Origin: Clostridiales bacterium
GTDB lineage: Bacteria > Bacillota > Clostridia > Lachnospirales > Lachnospiraceae
Reading direction: 5' to 3'
Assembly: GCA_029010495.1 (NCBI GenBank)
Contig: JAQXKO010000022.1
Location: forward strand, 1 to 46,701
DNA length: 46,701 bases
In this document: piece by piece, positions 39,287 through 46,701 of the stretch
Numbering within the stretch: position 1 is the stretch's first letter
Layout: the number at the start of each line of letters is the position of its first letter
Position numbers and translations under genes: made by a program
The notes under the pieces: generated by a model
The model's input: the letters and a program-made list of their open reading frames with translations, nothing else
The model's database searches: none
Told to the model about the DNA's origin: nothing

Positions 39287-40837
39287 TTATGTTATTTCGT
39301 GCATTTCTGCGTCATCGGTTTTTCTCATGCGCGTTACCTCCGACAGTTCATCCTCCGGAAGAACGGGCGATTTGCTGTCTTCGATACTTTTATTGTACAG
39401 ACCTTCATACGAAATTGATTCTCTGACCGGAAGGATAAGGAATATTACCAATACTCCTATTGAAAATATCAAAAGCCATAGAATTGCCGCATAAAGCTTG
39501 GCCGGTGTAAACATGCTATAGAGAACACGCATAACACGTGTTGTGAAATGAGTTTTTTTCTCAGGCGGTGTATTGTCGTTAACACCTGAAATTACCGTGT
39601 CGGGACTTATCAGAAAGCCCGGAAAAATGTTAATAAAATCTGACTCCGAGATAGTGCCGTTTTCGGTATAATAATAAATATTATAGCTTCCCACATATTT
39701 CGATTTGTAACTGTAGGCGATTGAACCCACAAGATTATATCCGTTATTAAAGCGTGCCGGTTCTTCGTTAAATATTACATTTCTTGTAACCTCCTCCATG
39801 GACGCTCCAACGGGAAGAGTAATATAGGATGCTTCATCCGTACTGAGGCGGTCGCCATCGTTAAGAGTAAATACAGGGCAGGAGGAAAAGAGCTTTTCAA
39901 TGCCGTCACCCCTCGCGGAGGTTAGCGAAGCAGCTGACCTTGATTCATAATTGTTAAATGAATAGTCAAATAGAAGCTTTGTATCTTCATAAGCATTTGA
40001 AAGCCCGGCTGCACCGGCTATAATGCATACAATATTGAGATTGCCCTTTGAAGCAAAGGTACACACAGCCCAGGTTCCGTCTCCGCCGTATGCAGAACCG
40101 CCTGTTTTTCCGGCATATACATTTGCGACCTTTTCTGTACCGTTTATAAAGCGGTGTGTGTTCTTGATTTTTTTATTGACGCTTGTAAGCGTGTGTTCTG
40201 CCGAAAATAAGGGAGTGAGCTCCCCTTTGTAATTTTTCATAAGACCGGAGGCTGTTAAGGCCAAATCATATACGCAGCTGTAATTATCGGCATTTGCCCT
40301 GCCGGCAGGATTGGTAAAGTGTGAATTGACATATCCTCTGCTCTTTGCATAGCTGTTCATAAGCTCCGCAAAGGCATCCTGGGTGCCGCTGATTTTCTCG
40401 GCAATCGCAACGGTACAGTCCTCGGCAGAAATGCAAAGCATACCTGCAAGCGCATCTGAGGCGCTTATTGTCTGACCGCTTTTCAGTCCTGCGTTTGAAG
40501 CCGTAGGGAATGTCTGGCTTGCGGCTGATAGGGACACATTAATATTGGAACCGCCGTCAAGTCTGTCAACCGCCACTGCCGCCGTTACAAGTTTTGTAAG
40601 GGAGGACGGCTGGATACGGCCGGTAGTGTTTTTACCATATAAAACGGCGCCCGAGTTAATATCCATCACAATAGCGGCATTTGAGGTAATCTCGGGACCG
40701 TTATCGAGAATAGGTTTGGTAAAATCACTGTTTCCCTCAGCCAACGCCGCGTTAATGCCTAAAAGGCATGTGCAAAGAATTATGAAAAGACAAAGCGGAA
40801 GCCTGATAATATGTTTGTATAATTTAGAATTCTTCAT
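39287..40837 (-). CDS. DacA/PBP5-like D-Ala-D-Ala carboxypeptidase with altered SxN motif
   Basis: A 516-aa penicillin-binding protein. Signal peptide ~1-33 (ending NAALAEG), then the S11 peptidase domain: SLTK (79-82, catalytic Ser and Lys), MLCISAEDC (137-140, where SxN is expected: Ser137-Ala-Glu139) and KTG (244-246) in YAGKTGGS. A beta-sandwich-like part follows, then a C-terminal membrane helix (AAILWLLIFSIGVLVIFLIL, ~455-475) and a cytoplasmic tail. It trims pentapeptides of peptidoglycan. Loss of the Asn in SxN is unusual and could alter activity or beta-lactam reactivity. Co-directional with the epimerase gene. Confidence 0.9.
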   Translation of the reverse strand: MKNSKLYKHIIRLPLCLFIILCTCLLGINAALAEGNSDFTKPILDNGPEITSNAAIVMDINSGAVLYGKNTTGRIQPSSLTKLVTAAVAVDRLDGGSNINVSLSAASQTFPTASNAGLKSGQTISASDALAGMLCISAEDCTVAIAEKISGTQDAFAELMNSYAKSRGYVNSHFTNPAGRANADNYSCVYDLALTASGLMKNYKGELTPLFSAEHTLTSVNKKIKNTHRFINGTEKVANVYAGKTGGSAYGGDGTWAVCTFASKGNLNIVCIIAGAAGLSNAYEDTKLLFDYSFNNYESRSAASLTSARGDGIEKLFSSCPVFTLNDGDRLSTDEASYITLPVGASMEEVTRNVIFNEEPARFNNGYNLVGSIAYSYKSKYVGSYNIYYYTENGTISESDFINIFPGFLISPDTVISGVNDNTPPEKKTHFTTRVMRVLYSMFTPAKLYAAILWLLIFSIGVLVIFLILPVRESISYEGLYNKSIEDSKSPVLPEDELSEVTRMRKTDDAEMHEIT

Positions 40838-40930
40838 ATTATTTCCAAGTTAAGATAAATATTTATTTGCCCGGGTCTGATTTGGCATATCCTTCCGGGC
40901 AGGGAAGGGCCGGGACACGTATATACGGTA

Positions 40931-41533
40931 TCAGGAACGACGCCTGAATTTATTAACAATAGGCGTCAGATAATCGCCTGTAAATATCATAAGATAGCGC
41001 TCGTTTTTTGATTTGGAAGATGTGTTTTTACGAAGAGAAACAATTTTCCTGTAGTTGAGGAAAACCTCCTCCCCGCCCTCGTTGAAGCGATTCCTGTCAA
41101 GGATAATATATACATCCGGCGAGAACAGATAATAATAGCCGTCATCCTCGTCATAATCGTCAAAATGGTGCCACTTGTACCTCTGATGCGACATTGATGT
41201 GTGAAGATTTATAAAGTGGTCATCCATTGTAATAATCTGGGGAACCTCCTTATGAATCTGGCTGATAGCCTTGCTTCGGTATACGAGGGGCCAGATAATG
41301 GTTATGGCCAGAAAAAGAATTATAAGAAGTACAAGAAACACAAGCATCATTGTAAGGTCTGTCTTCAAAACCAGAGTCCGCAGCAGTCCCGCAATCATAA
41401 ATATGGTACTGATAAGCATGGCTGCATAAAAACAGATGCGGATTAACCTGCATTTGCGCGAATGCATCCAAAGGTAAAAGCCTGTACGGTTAATAAGCTC
41501 GTCCGTAAATTCAAGATGGTTTTCCGAGTGCAT
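40931..41533 (-). CDS. YcxB-like two-helix membrane protein
   Basis: A 200-aa protein with two adjacent membrane segments (CFYAAMLISTIFMIAGLL, and a run from MLVFLVLLIILFLAITIIW), then a cytoplasmic domain with HTSMSHQRYKWHHFDDYDED and VYIILDRNRFNEGGEEVF. This is the pattern of YcxB-type proteins; the function is unknown. GGAGA precedes the start on the minus strand. It is the first gene of a likely YcxB-DacA-epimerase unit. Confidence 0.7.
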   Translation of the reverse strand: MHSENHLEFTDELINRTGFYLWMHSRKCRLIRICFYAAMLISTIFMIAGLLRTLVLKTDLTMMLVFLVLLIILFLAITIIWPLVYRSKAISQIHKEVPQIITMDDHFINLHTSMSHQRYKWHHFDDYDEDDGYYYLFSPDVYIILDRNRFNEGGEEVFLNYRKIVSLRKNTSSKSKNERYLMIFTGDYLTPIVNKFRRRS

Positions 41534-41889
41534 AATTTCTCCTGATATATAAAGAACAATTTTATAGTTAATAAAAAGAGTATATCACACATGCCGGTAT
41601 AAATACAAGAGACAGAACATTGTAAAAGGCTCAAATTTATCTGACATAAAGCGTGTTGGCTGAAAGCAGGTATTTATAATAGAAGTAAAAGCATGTATTT
41701 ATTATGTCTGAATACACCCTGTACCAGGCAGAAGAATAAGCTTTATCATATAAAAACATTACGGAAAATATTTATAATTATTTGATTTTATATGACTTGA
41801 CAATAAATTTTTATTGTGATAATATCCCAAAATATGACACATTTTGGATAGAAAATGCTGTATGGCGTATGGCAGCCACGGAGGATTTT
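41534..41889. other. Intergenic region between divergent YcxB-like and MATE genes
   Basis: No gene is seen in these 356 nt. The only clear signals are the promoter with embedded palindrome at 41797-41825. A reading frame upstream of the MATE start (from 41782) overlaps this promoter and lacks a ribosome binding site. Confidence 0.65.
41797..41825 (+). promoter_or_regulatory. MATE gene promoter with an operator-like palindrome in the spacer
   Basis: TTGACA (41797-41802) and TAATAT (41820-41825; or GATAAT at 41818) form a candidate promoter with a 17-nt spacer. ACAATAAA (41800-41807) and TTTATTGT (41810-41817) form an inverted repeat with 2-nt centre that covers the spacer, a place where a bound repressor would block RNA polymerase. 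Confidence 0.5.
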
Positions 41890-43251
41890 ATGGAAATAAA
41901 GGAAAATAAAATGGGGGTTATGCCGGAGGGAAGACTTTTGTTAAATATGTCCTTGCCTATGATGATATCTATGATGGTACAGGCCCTCTATAATATAGTA
42001 GACAGTATTTTTGTCGCAAAAATCAGTGAGGATGCACTTACGGCAGTGTCACTCGCCTTTCCTCTTCAGTCACTTATTATTGCGATTGCGGCGGGCACGG
42101 GAGTAGGTGTGAATGCACTTGTGTCACGCTCGCTGGGACAGAAAAACTCAGAGAGAGCCAATTGTATTGCCGCCAACGGTATATTTGTATATATATTAAG
42201 CTTTCTTGCGGTTGCTGTCATGGGCTTTACGCTTGTCAGACCGTTTTATACCATGCAGACAAAGCCGGGTCAGACTGATATCTTTAACTACGGAGTAGAA
42301 TACCTTTCGATTGTCATGATATTTTCATTCGGAATATTTGCCCAGTTTATATTTGAAAGACTTCTTCAGTCAACGGGACGTACCTTCTATACTATGATTT
42401 CTCAGACAACGGGAGCGGTTATCAACATTATTCTTGACCCGATACTCATATTCGGTCTGTTCGGAATGCCAAAGCTGGGAATTGCCGGAGCAGCCATTGC
42501 TACGGTAACCGGTCAGACAATAGCCGGCTTTGAGGCTTATCTGTGGAATAGGTATAAAAATCCGGACATCCGGGTAAGCATGCGCAACTTCAGACCGGAC
42601 GGACACATTATTGCAGGTATTTATAAAATCGGCATACCGTCTATTATCATGCAGTCTATCGGTTCAGTCATGACAACAGGCATGAACCTTATTCTCATGG
42701 GTATATCATCAACTGCAACTGCTGTGTTCGGTGTGTATTTTAAGCTCCAGAGTATATTCTTCATGCCTGTATTCGGACTTAATAACGGACTCATACCGAT
42801 TCTTGCCTACAACTATGGTGCGGGCAGGAAAAAACGAATGATAAATACCATAAAATATGGCTATGGAATTGCATTTTTCTTTACCTTTTTGGGATTTCTC
42901 AGCTTTGAGCTTATACCCGGAACACTTCTTGATATGTTTGAGGCATCAGAAAACATGAAGGCAATAGGCTGTCAGGCATTACGGATAATCGGGGTGCATT
43001 ATCTGGTGGCCTGGTTCTGTATCGTAACGGGAAGTCTGTTCCAGGCAGTCGGAAATGCAACCTACAGTCTGTGCGTATCGGTAGCACGTCAGCTTGTGGT
43101 ACTCCTGCCGGCCGCTTACATTCTCTCAAAAATCGGCGGACTCGGAGCCATATGGTGGTGCTTCCCGATTGCAGAGGTGATGTCGTTGGCAATTTCCCTG
43201 CTGTGTCTTAAGAGGACCTGGAGCAATACTCTCGGCGAGCTCAAAAATTAG
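41890..43251 (+). CDS. MATE family efflux transporter
   Basis: A 453-aa polytopic protein with about 12 membrane segments: LLLNMSLPMMISMMVQALYN at the start, VGVNALVSRSLGQKN, LQSTGRTFYTMISQTTGAVI and GLFGMPKLGIAGAAIATVTG. This is the multidrug/toxin extrusion fold that exports organic cations or drugs using sodium or proton gradients. ATG 41890 has CGGAGGA upstream, so the longer frame from 41782 is not used. It is a single gene with a terminator at 43469. Confidence 0.93.
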   Translation: MEIKENKMGVMPEGRLLLNMSLPMMISMMVQALYNIVDSIFVAKISEDALTAVSLAFPLQSLIIAIAAGTGVGVNALVSRSLGQKNSERANCIAANGIFVYILSFLAVAVMGFTLVRPFYTMQTKPGQTDIFNYGVEYLSIVMIFSFGIFAQFIFERLLQSTGRTFYTMISQTTGAVINIILDPILIFGLFGMPKLGIAGAAIATVTGQTIAGFEAYLWNRYKNPDIRVSMRNFRPDGHIIAGIYKIGIPSIIMQSIGSVMTTGMNLILMGISSTATAVFGVYFKLQSIFFMPVFGLNNGLIPILAYNYGAGRKKRMINTIKYGYGIAFFFTFLGFLSFELIPGTLLDMFEASENMKAIGCQALRIIGVHYLVAWFCIVTGSLFQAVGNATYSLCVSVARQLVVLLPAAYILSKIGGLGAIWWCFPIAEVMSLAISLLCLKRTWSNTLGELKN

Positions 43252-43468
43252 TCGAGCCCTGTTATCAGACATATATTATATTACGAAAGCACAGAATTAT
43301 ATGATAAATCACATAACCGGGCTAATATTTGTGATAAAAATATAGACATAAGTAATATCTTATGGGATTCTTGCAATATAGAGCTTTTCATATCTGGCAC
43401 CGGTGTAGCAAAGACGGTCACATAAAATAATGCCAACAGCTACAGCGGATAAATTAATAAAGATTTTT

Positions 43469-43498
43469 ACCCGTCAGGCGTGAGCCGGCGGGTTTTTT
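43469..43498 (+). terminator. Intrinsic terminator
   Basis: ACCCGTC with GGCGGGT and a further GGC/GCC pair set (one bulged A) around a GTGA loop, followed by six T. It ends the MATE gene transcript ~220 nt after the stop. Confidence 0.85.
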
Positions 43499-43658
43499 AT
43501 TGAGGTGAAAGGAAGCTTAATTAATCGAATGATTATAAATGATACCCGGTTATAAGTAAATTCTGCAAAGAAAATAAAAGTATTGATGATTTTTGTGCTC
43601 CGTCCCGCTTTTTTGGGCTTTATGTCGACTAAAAAAGCATAAAGCAGGGCGATTATTT

Positions 43659-43686
43659 TTCACAGAGATATTTCATGCGTTATAAT
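43659..43686 (+). promoter_or_regulatory. Candidate promoter of the unknown membrane protein gene
   Basis: TTCACA (43659-43664), 16 nt, TATAAT (43681-43686). The ribosome binding site follows only ~10 nt after the -10, so the leader would be very short. Confidence 0.5.
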
Positions 43687-43708
43687 GAATTCGGATGGAG
43701 GTGTAATC

Positions 43709-44611
43709 ATGGACAACAGCGACATATTTACACACCCGATAAAGGATAAGGTTAATATTTATCTGGAAGATTATGTAAAAAGTTTCCTATATATAATAAG
43801 TCATGAGTTAGACAGAGAGAATGAGGGAGTACTGCCTTTCAGACTATTTCCTCTTTATGGCAGCTTTGTCCGTCTGGAGAATGAAGAAAATGTGTATATT
43901 CAGGGGGCGGCAGCGGTAAAGTCCGGAAAGCTGCAGGGAAGTAAAGGGCAATACACCTCAAAGCTGAGTGAGGCAGCCAACAATACCCCGGAAACACATG
44001 ATGTTGCCGAACAGGATGCCTTAGCCCTGCAGGCGCCGGCGGAGCATAATTTATATGCAGAGGGCTCATATAATCAGATGAAGGAGACTGTAAAGGAGCT
44101 GGGACGCATTCATTTCCCGACTCTGGAGCCGGTTGGCGTGTGTATTATCAGTAATGACCGCTCCGGGTATATCGATTTGTCGGCGCTGATTGACATTACA
44201 GACGCGATACTTGGCGAAGGACGCGGGATTATACTTATAAAGGATAGAAATTCCGCCACCATAAGACCGTTTGCATGTCTTCCGGACGGAATAAGGGAAC
44301 TTGACAGGTACATGGTTTATTATTCACAAAATTGCGCCATGCAGAAATATATGCAGGAATTTATGGACAGAAAGGCCGAAATAAAATGCGAGCCGGTGGT
44401 AAAACAGGTGGAGGAGAAAAAGCCTGATGAGTCTGAAAAGCCTGCGCCTGCTCCAAGTGATATCAGCCTGCGCGGCATAATTTATATTTGCATGATACTT
44501 GGTATAATTGCGGGCACTCTGATACTATACTATATTGAAAACTATAATTACAGCAGTATGGAGCTTCGGACCAGTCTGCGTCAGTTTACAAATTACAGGC
44601 TTGGACGTTAA
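43709..44611 (+). CDS. Unrecognised protein with one C-terminal membrane helix
   Basis: A 300-aa protein I do not recognise. The N-terminal ~75 residues are mixed alpha/beta (YLEDYVKSFLYIISHELD, RLFPLYGSFVRLE), a polar segment (~80-125) follows, then a second folded part with HFPTLEPVGVCIISNDRSG, IDITDAILGEGRGI and PDGIRELDRYMVYYSQ. A Glu/Lys/Pro linker (VEEKKPDESEKPAPAPSD) leads to one membrane helix (IIYICMILGIIAGTLILYYI) and a short tail. Most of the chain should be cytoplasmic or, if the helix is reversed, external. GGAGGTG precedes ATG 43709. Confidence 0.7.
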   Translation: MDNSDIFTHPIKDKVNIYLEDYVKSFLYIISHELDRENEGVLPFRLFPLYGSFVRLENEENVYIQGAAAVKSGKLQGSKGQYTSKLSEAANNTPETHDVAEQDALALQAPAEHNLYAEGSYNQMKETVKELGRIHFPTLEPVGVCIISNDRSGYIDLSALIDITDAILGEGRGIILIKDRNSATIRPFACLPDGIRELDRYMVYYSQNCAMQKYMQEFMDRKAEIKCEPVVKQVEEKKPDESEKPAPAPSDISLRGIIYICMILGIIAGTLILYYIENYNYSSMELRTSLRQFTNYRLGR

Positions 44612-44654
44612 TAATTAAAAAATGATTAATTCCGTCAAAACCCGATGTATTGGT

Positions 44655-44683
44655 TTGCAAAAATATATATAATATGATAAAAT
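44655..44683 (+). promoter_or_regulatory. Candidate promoter of the DUF5711-CvpA operon
   Basis: TTGCAA (44655-44660), 17 nt, TAAAAT (44678-44683) with TGA just before it (extended -10). The gene starts at 44725. Confidence 0.6.
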
Positions 44684-44724
44684 AATCGCAATACGAAATA
44701 CAGTCGGAAAGGATAGCGTTACTC

Positions 44725-45867
44725 ATGAAAAAGCGCATCAAAAAAATAGTGACGATTATCGTGATACTTCTCATTCTGGCAGCTGTTGTCGGAGTGGCGG
44801 TATTTATATATAAGGTAAGAAACAGAACATATAAAGCATATACGGTTAAGAGCTCTGTCGATATTAAGGGTAATTCCAATGCGTCTATGCTGGTCGGAGA
44901 TAATTCAATCATAAAGATGACGCGTGACGGAGCTTCTGCTTATAATATTAACGGCAGTGAAGTGTGGAATGTTTCGTATGAAATGAATGCTCCTGTCGGT
45001 GACGTGTGCGGCGATTACACCGCAATAGCAGATGTGGGCGGCGTTACATTATATATAATAGGTAAAGAAGGTAAAATCACAAAGATAGCAACGGATCATG
45101 CCATTTCAATGGTCAGGACCTCAAGCCTTGGCTCTACGGCAGTATGGATGGACAACGGTTCAAAGGATTATATAGCGATATATGATGCTTCGGGCAATAA
45201 AGCAGTTGATATGATGACGGCGGCAGCCGAGGACGGTCTGCCTGTAACAATGTGTCTTTCCGATGACGGAAGCAAGCTTGTTACAAGTTACGCTTACTTT
45301 GATAATAATCAGCTTCGTAACAAGCTTACATTTTATAATTTCGGTGAGGTCGGCTCCAACTACGTGGACCGTCTTGTAGGCCTTAAGAAATATGAAGACC
45401 GTCTTGTGGGCGATGTTAAATTCTGCGGTGACAACAGGGTGGTTGCATTTTCGGACAAAGGAGTTTCTTTATTTGACATGGAGGAGTACGAGGAAGAAAT
45501 AAAGGAACTTGCCATTGACGACCATATTGAGGCTGTATCTGCAAGCAGCGATTATTTTGCATTATTTACAAGTGCAAACGGAGCATATAAAGCAACAGTA
45601 TTTGACATAAACGGCAAAGAGGTGACTGTCAGGAATATCAGCAGGGATTATGACAGATTTTATATATCCGGCAGGGACCTGGTTTTCTTTGACGACACAG
45701 AGCTGTTTGTCACCAGAATAAAGGGTAAGGACAAGGCAGTGCTTGATTTGGGCATGGATATTAAAGGCGTGCTGACTCAGTCCGGAGGAAAGACTTTTAT
45801 GATTATGGGAGAGAAGGCCGTCAATGTAATCGAGCTGGTCGCCGAGTCCGGGGAAAAAAGTGAATAG
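44725..45867 (+). CDS. DUF5711 membrane-anchored beta-propeller-like protein
   Basis: A 380-aa protein with a basic N-terminus, one membrane helix (IVTIIVILLILAAVVGVAVF, ~8-28) and a large extracellular domain of beta repeats (GDYTAIADVGGVTLYIIGK, TAVWMDNGSKDYIAIYDASG, LVTSYAYFDNN) that fits DUF5711. The function is unknown; repeated short strands suggest a propeller. ATG 44725 follows GGAAAGGA at a slightly long spacing. It is followed after 33 nt by the CvpA gene. Confidence 0.78.
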   Translation: MKKRIKKIVTIIVILLILAAVVGVAVFIYKVRNRTYKAYTVKSSVDIKGNSNASMLVGDNSIIKMTRDGASAYNINGSEVWNVSYEMNAPVGDVCGDYTAIADVGGVTLYIIGKEGKITKIATDHAISMVRTSSLGSTAVWMDNGSKDYIAIYDASGNKAVDMMTAAAEDGLPVTMCLSDDGSKLVTSYAYFDNNQLRNKLTFYNFGEVGSNYVDRLVGLKKYEDRLVGDVKFCGDNRVVAFSDKGVSLFDMEEYEEEIKELAIDDHIEAVSASSDYFALFTSANGAYKATVFDINGKEVTVRNISRDYDRFYISGRDLVFFDDTELFVTRIKGKDKAVLDLGMDIKGVLTQSGGKTFMIMGEKAVNVIELVAESGEKSE

Positions 45868-45900
45868 CAAAATAATAGGAAGAATATAAAAGGCGGTAAT

Positions 45901-46371
45901 ATGAATTCGTTATTAACAGGTATAATTATTTTTCTGATATTGATGACTCTGGCAGGCATGCATCAGGGGTTTATAAGAAGTGTAGTCGGAATAGTCGCAT
46001 GTGTTATTTCAACAACCATATCAATCATTATCACGGTTATGTTCGGCGAGATATTTAAAAAGGGAAGAGCAACAGACGGACTGGTATTCCTGATAGTATT
46101 CCTCGTTGTATATATATCGGTAATTGTGGCTTCGATATCACTTAACCTTATTGCAAAACTACCGGTCTTGTCGACCATAAACAGAATTATGGGTGCGATA
46201 ACCGGTGCGGCACTCGGAATAATATGTGTTATGATTTTCTTTGCAATCATATCTTTTATGGCGGCCGAGAATCCGGACAATACGATTTTTAAGATGATCT
46301 GTGAAAATGAATATTTAAAATTTTTCTACGACAACAACATCATTCAGGTTATTATTGAAAAATTTATATAA
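45901..46371 (+). CDS. CvpA family membrane protein
   Basis: A 156-aa protein with four membrane segments (LLTGIIIFLILMTLAGMHQG at the start, then GIVACVISTTISIIITVMF, LVFLIVFLVVYISVIVASIS and GAITGAALGIICVMIFFAII). The HQGFIRSVVGIVA motif matches CvpA (colicin V production-like) proteins, whose role is general envelope maintenance. AAAGGCGG precedes ATG 45901. Terminated at 46380. Confidence 0.82.
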   Translation: MNSLLTGIIIFLILMTLAGMHQGFIRSVVGIVACVISTTISIIITVMFGEIFKKGRATDGLVFLIVFLVVYISVIVASISLNLIAKLPVLSTINRIMGAITGAALGIICVMIFFAIISFMAAENPDNTIFKMICENEYLKFFYDNNIIQVIIEKFI

Positions 46372-46482
46372 GTTTCAGACCTGTTTATAGGGGCAGTAAT
46401 CATGGTTAACAACAAGATATTGTACTTATAAACAGGCTTTTTTGTGGGCAAAAAAAAGTTGTGAAAAACTTAAAAAAAGTTG
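46372..46482. other. Junction between the CvpA gene and the next rRNA operon
   Basis: No gene. It holds the terminator at 46380-46443 and an A-rich tract (46450-46480) directly upstream of the -35 that fits an UP element of the rRNA promoter. Confidence 0.65.
46380..46443 (+). terminator. Intrinsic terminator of the DUF5711-CvpA operon
   Basis: CCTGTTTATA (46380-46389) pairs perfectly with TATAAACAGG (46427-46436) across a 37-nt loop, followed by CTTTTTTG. The large loop is unusual but the stem is perfect. Confidence 0.78.
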
Positions 46483-46511
46483 TTGACATTGGCAATCCAT
46501 AGTGATATAAT
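46483..46511 (+). promoter_or_regulatory. rRNA operon promoter
   Basis: TTGACA (46483-46488), exactly 17 nt, TATAAT (46506-46511): full consensus at both elements, preceded by an A-rich UP-element-like tract. Such a perfect promoter is typical of rRNA operons. Confidence 0.9.
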
Positions 46512-46701
46512 ACCCATTGCTGACGCGGTAAGGCGGCGGCGATACACAAGAAAAAGTGGTAAAACACAAAAGAAACTTGATAACTAAATAGTGAAACAAC
46601 CTTGAAATTTCCAAGACAATCATTCGGAAGAATGACATGGAGACATGTAAAAACAACAGAAAATTCAGGATATTAACAAACAGGCTTTTTAAAAAGAGCC
46701 A
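46512..46701 (+). other. rRNA operon leader, 16S gene beyond the window end
   Basis: The untranslated leader carries the rRNA-leader-like ACTTGATAACTAAATAGTG (46574-46592), a hairpin TCATTC/GAATGA around GGAA (about 46619-46634) and at the end GGCTTTTTAAAAAGAGCC, possibly part of the stem that pairs around 16S. No gene starts here; the operon continues outside. Confidence 0.75.

Larger units (their letters stand above)
43252..43708. other. Intergenic region before the unknown membrane protein gene
   Basis: This stretch of ~457 nt has no convincing gene. It holds the terminator at 43469-43498, two mutually exclusive hairpins between 43607 and 43645 (GCTTTTTT/AAAAAAGC and GCTTTATG/CATAAAGC), and a promoter at 43659-43686. 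Confidence 0.6.

Overview
This window looks like a chromosomal segment of a low-to-moderate GC Firmicute, most likely a Lachnospiraceae-type Clostridia (Butyrivibrio/Coprococcus-like). The clues are sequence-based: DUF5702, DUF6382, DUF5711, DUF5685 and DUF4358 proteins, lipoproteins with Thr/Pro-rich linkers, a monoderm Tad pilus locus without secretin, SpmA, and a YaaO-HolB-YaaT-TrmN6-RsmI operon of Firmicute type. Species assignment is inference. The segment lies between two rRNA operons. It opens with the last ~97 nt of a 23S gene plus six tRNAs (Asp, Val, Tyr, fMet, Phe, Lys), and closes with a near-consensus rRNA promoter (46483-46511) and leader of a further operon whose 16S would lie just outside.

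Region 1 (1207-10285) is a ten-gene Tad/Flp pilus operon: TadZ-like protein, TadA/CpaF ATPase, TadB, an unusually large TadC with an extracytoplasmic Ig-like insertion, a small Flp-type pilin, a 527-aa DUF5702 pseudopilin, a TadE-like pseudopilin ending in two Cys/His repeats, a minimal prepilin peptidase, a second TadE-like pseudopilin and a tail-anchored DUF6382 protein. There is no secretin, TadD or RcpB, as expected for a single-membrane cell. A group of four degenerate hairpin repeats sits at the end of the peptidase gene.

Region 2 (10480-17979) is housekeeping and accessory: a VanY-type carboxypeptidase, SEC-C methionine aminopeptidase, HypA, OGG-type glycosylase, TrmB, then a three-gene set made of a Lon-like AAA+ protein without protease domain, a DUF5685 protein and a tail-anchored J-like protein whose HPD motif is lost. 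Region 3 (17978-24831) holds a small Cys-rich gene on the minus strand behind a possible pseudoknotted leader RNA, two lipoprotein genes (DUF4358 and DHHW), htpG under a perfect CIRCE operator, and a secreted lipoprotein with a zincin-type metalloprotease domain.

Region 4 (24845-34880): two identical tRNA-Lys(CTT) genes with matching promoters flank a 998-aa GGDEF/HD-GYP/PAS/GGDEF signalling protein. After them comes the replication/translation operon: Orn/Lys/Arg decarboxylase-like, guanylate-kinase-like (where tmk is expected), holB, PSP1/YaaT, trmN6, rsmI, hypB. Region 5 (34902-46443): an alarmone-hydrolase-like HD protein, SpmA, a MerR protein built as two full tandem MerR units, aldose-1-epimerase-like protein, DacA-like carboxypeptidase with an altered SxN motif, YcxB-like protein, a MATE transporter behind a palindromic promoter, an unrecognised membrane-anchored protein, DUF5711 and CvpA proteins.

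The best candidates for something undescribed are the remodelled monoderm Tad machine, the possible pseudoknot RNA at 18271-18376, the AAA+/DUF5685/J-like trio, and the tandem MerR. No CRISPR array, prophage or insertion sequence was seen. All family calls were made by eye, without database searches.
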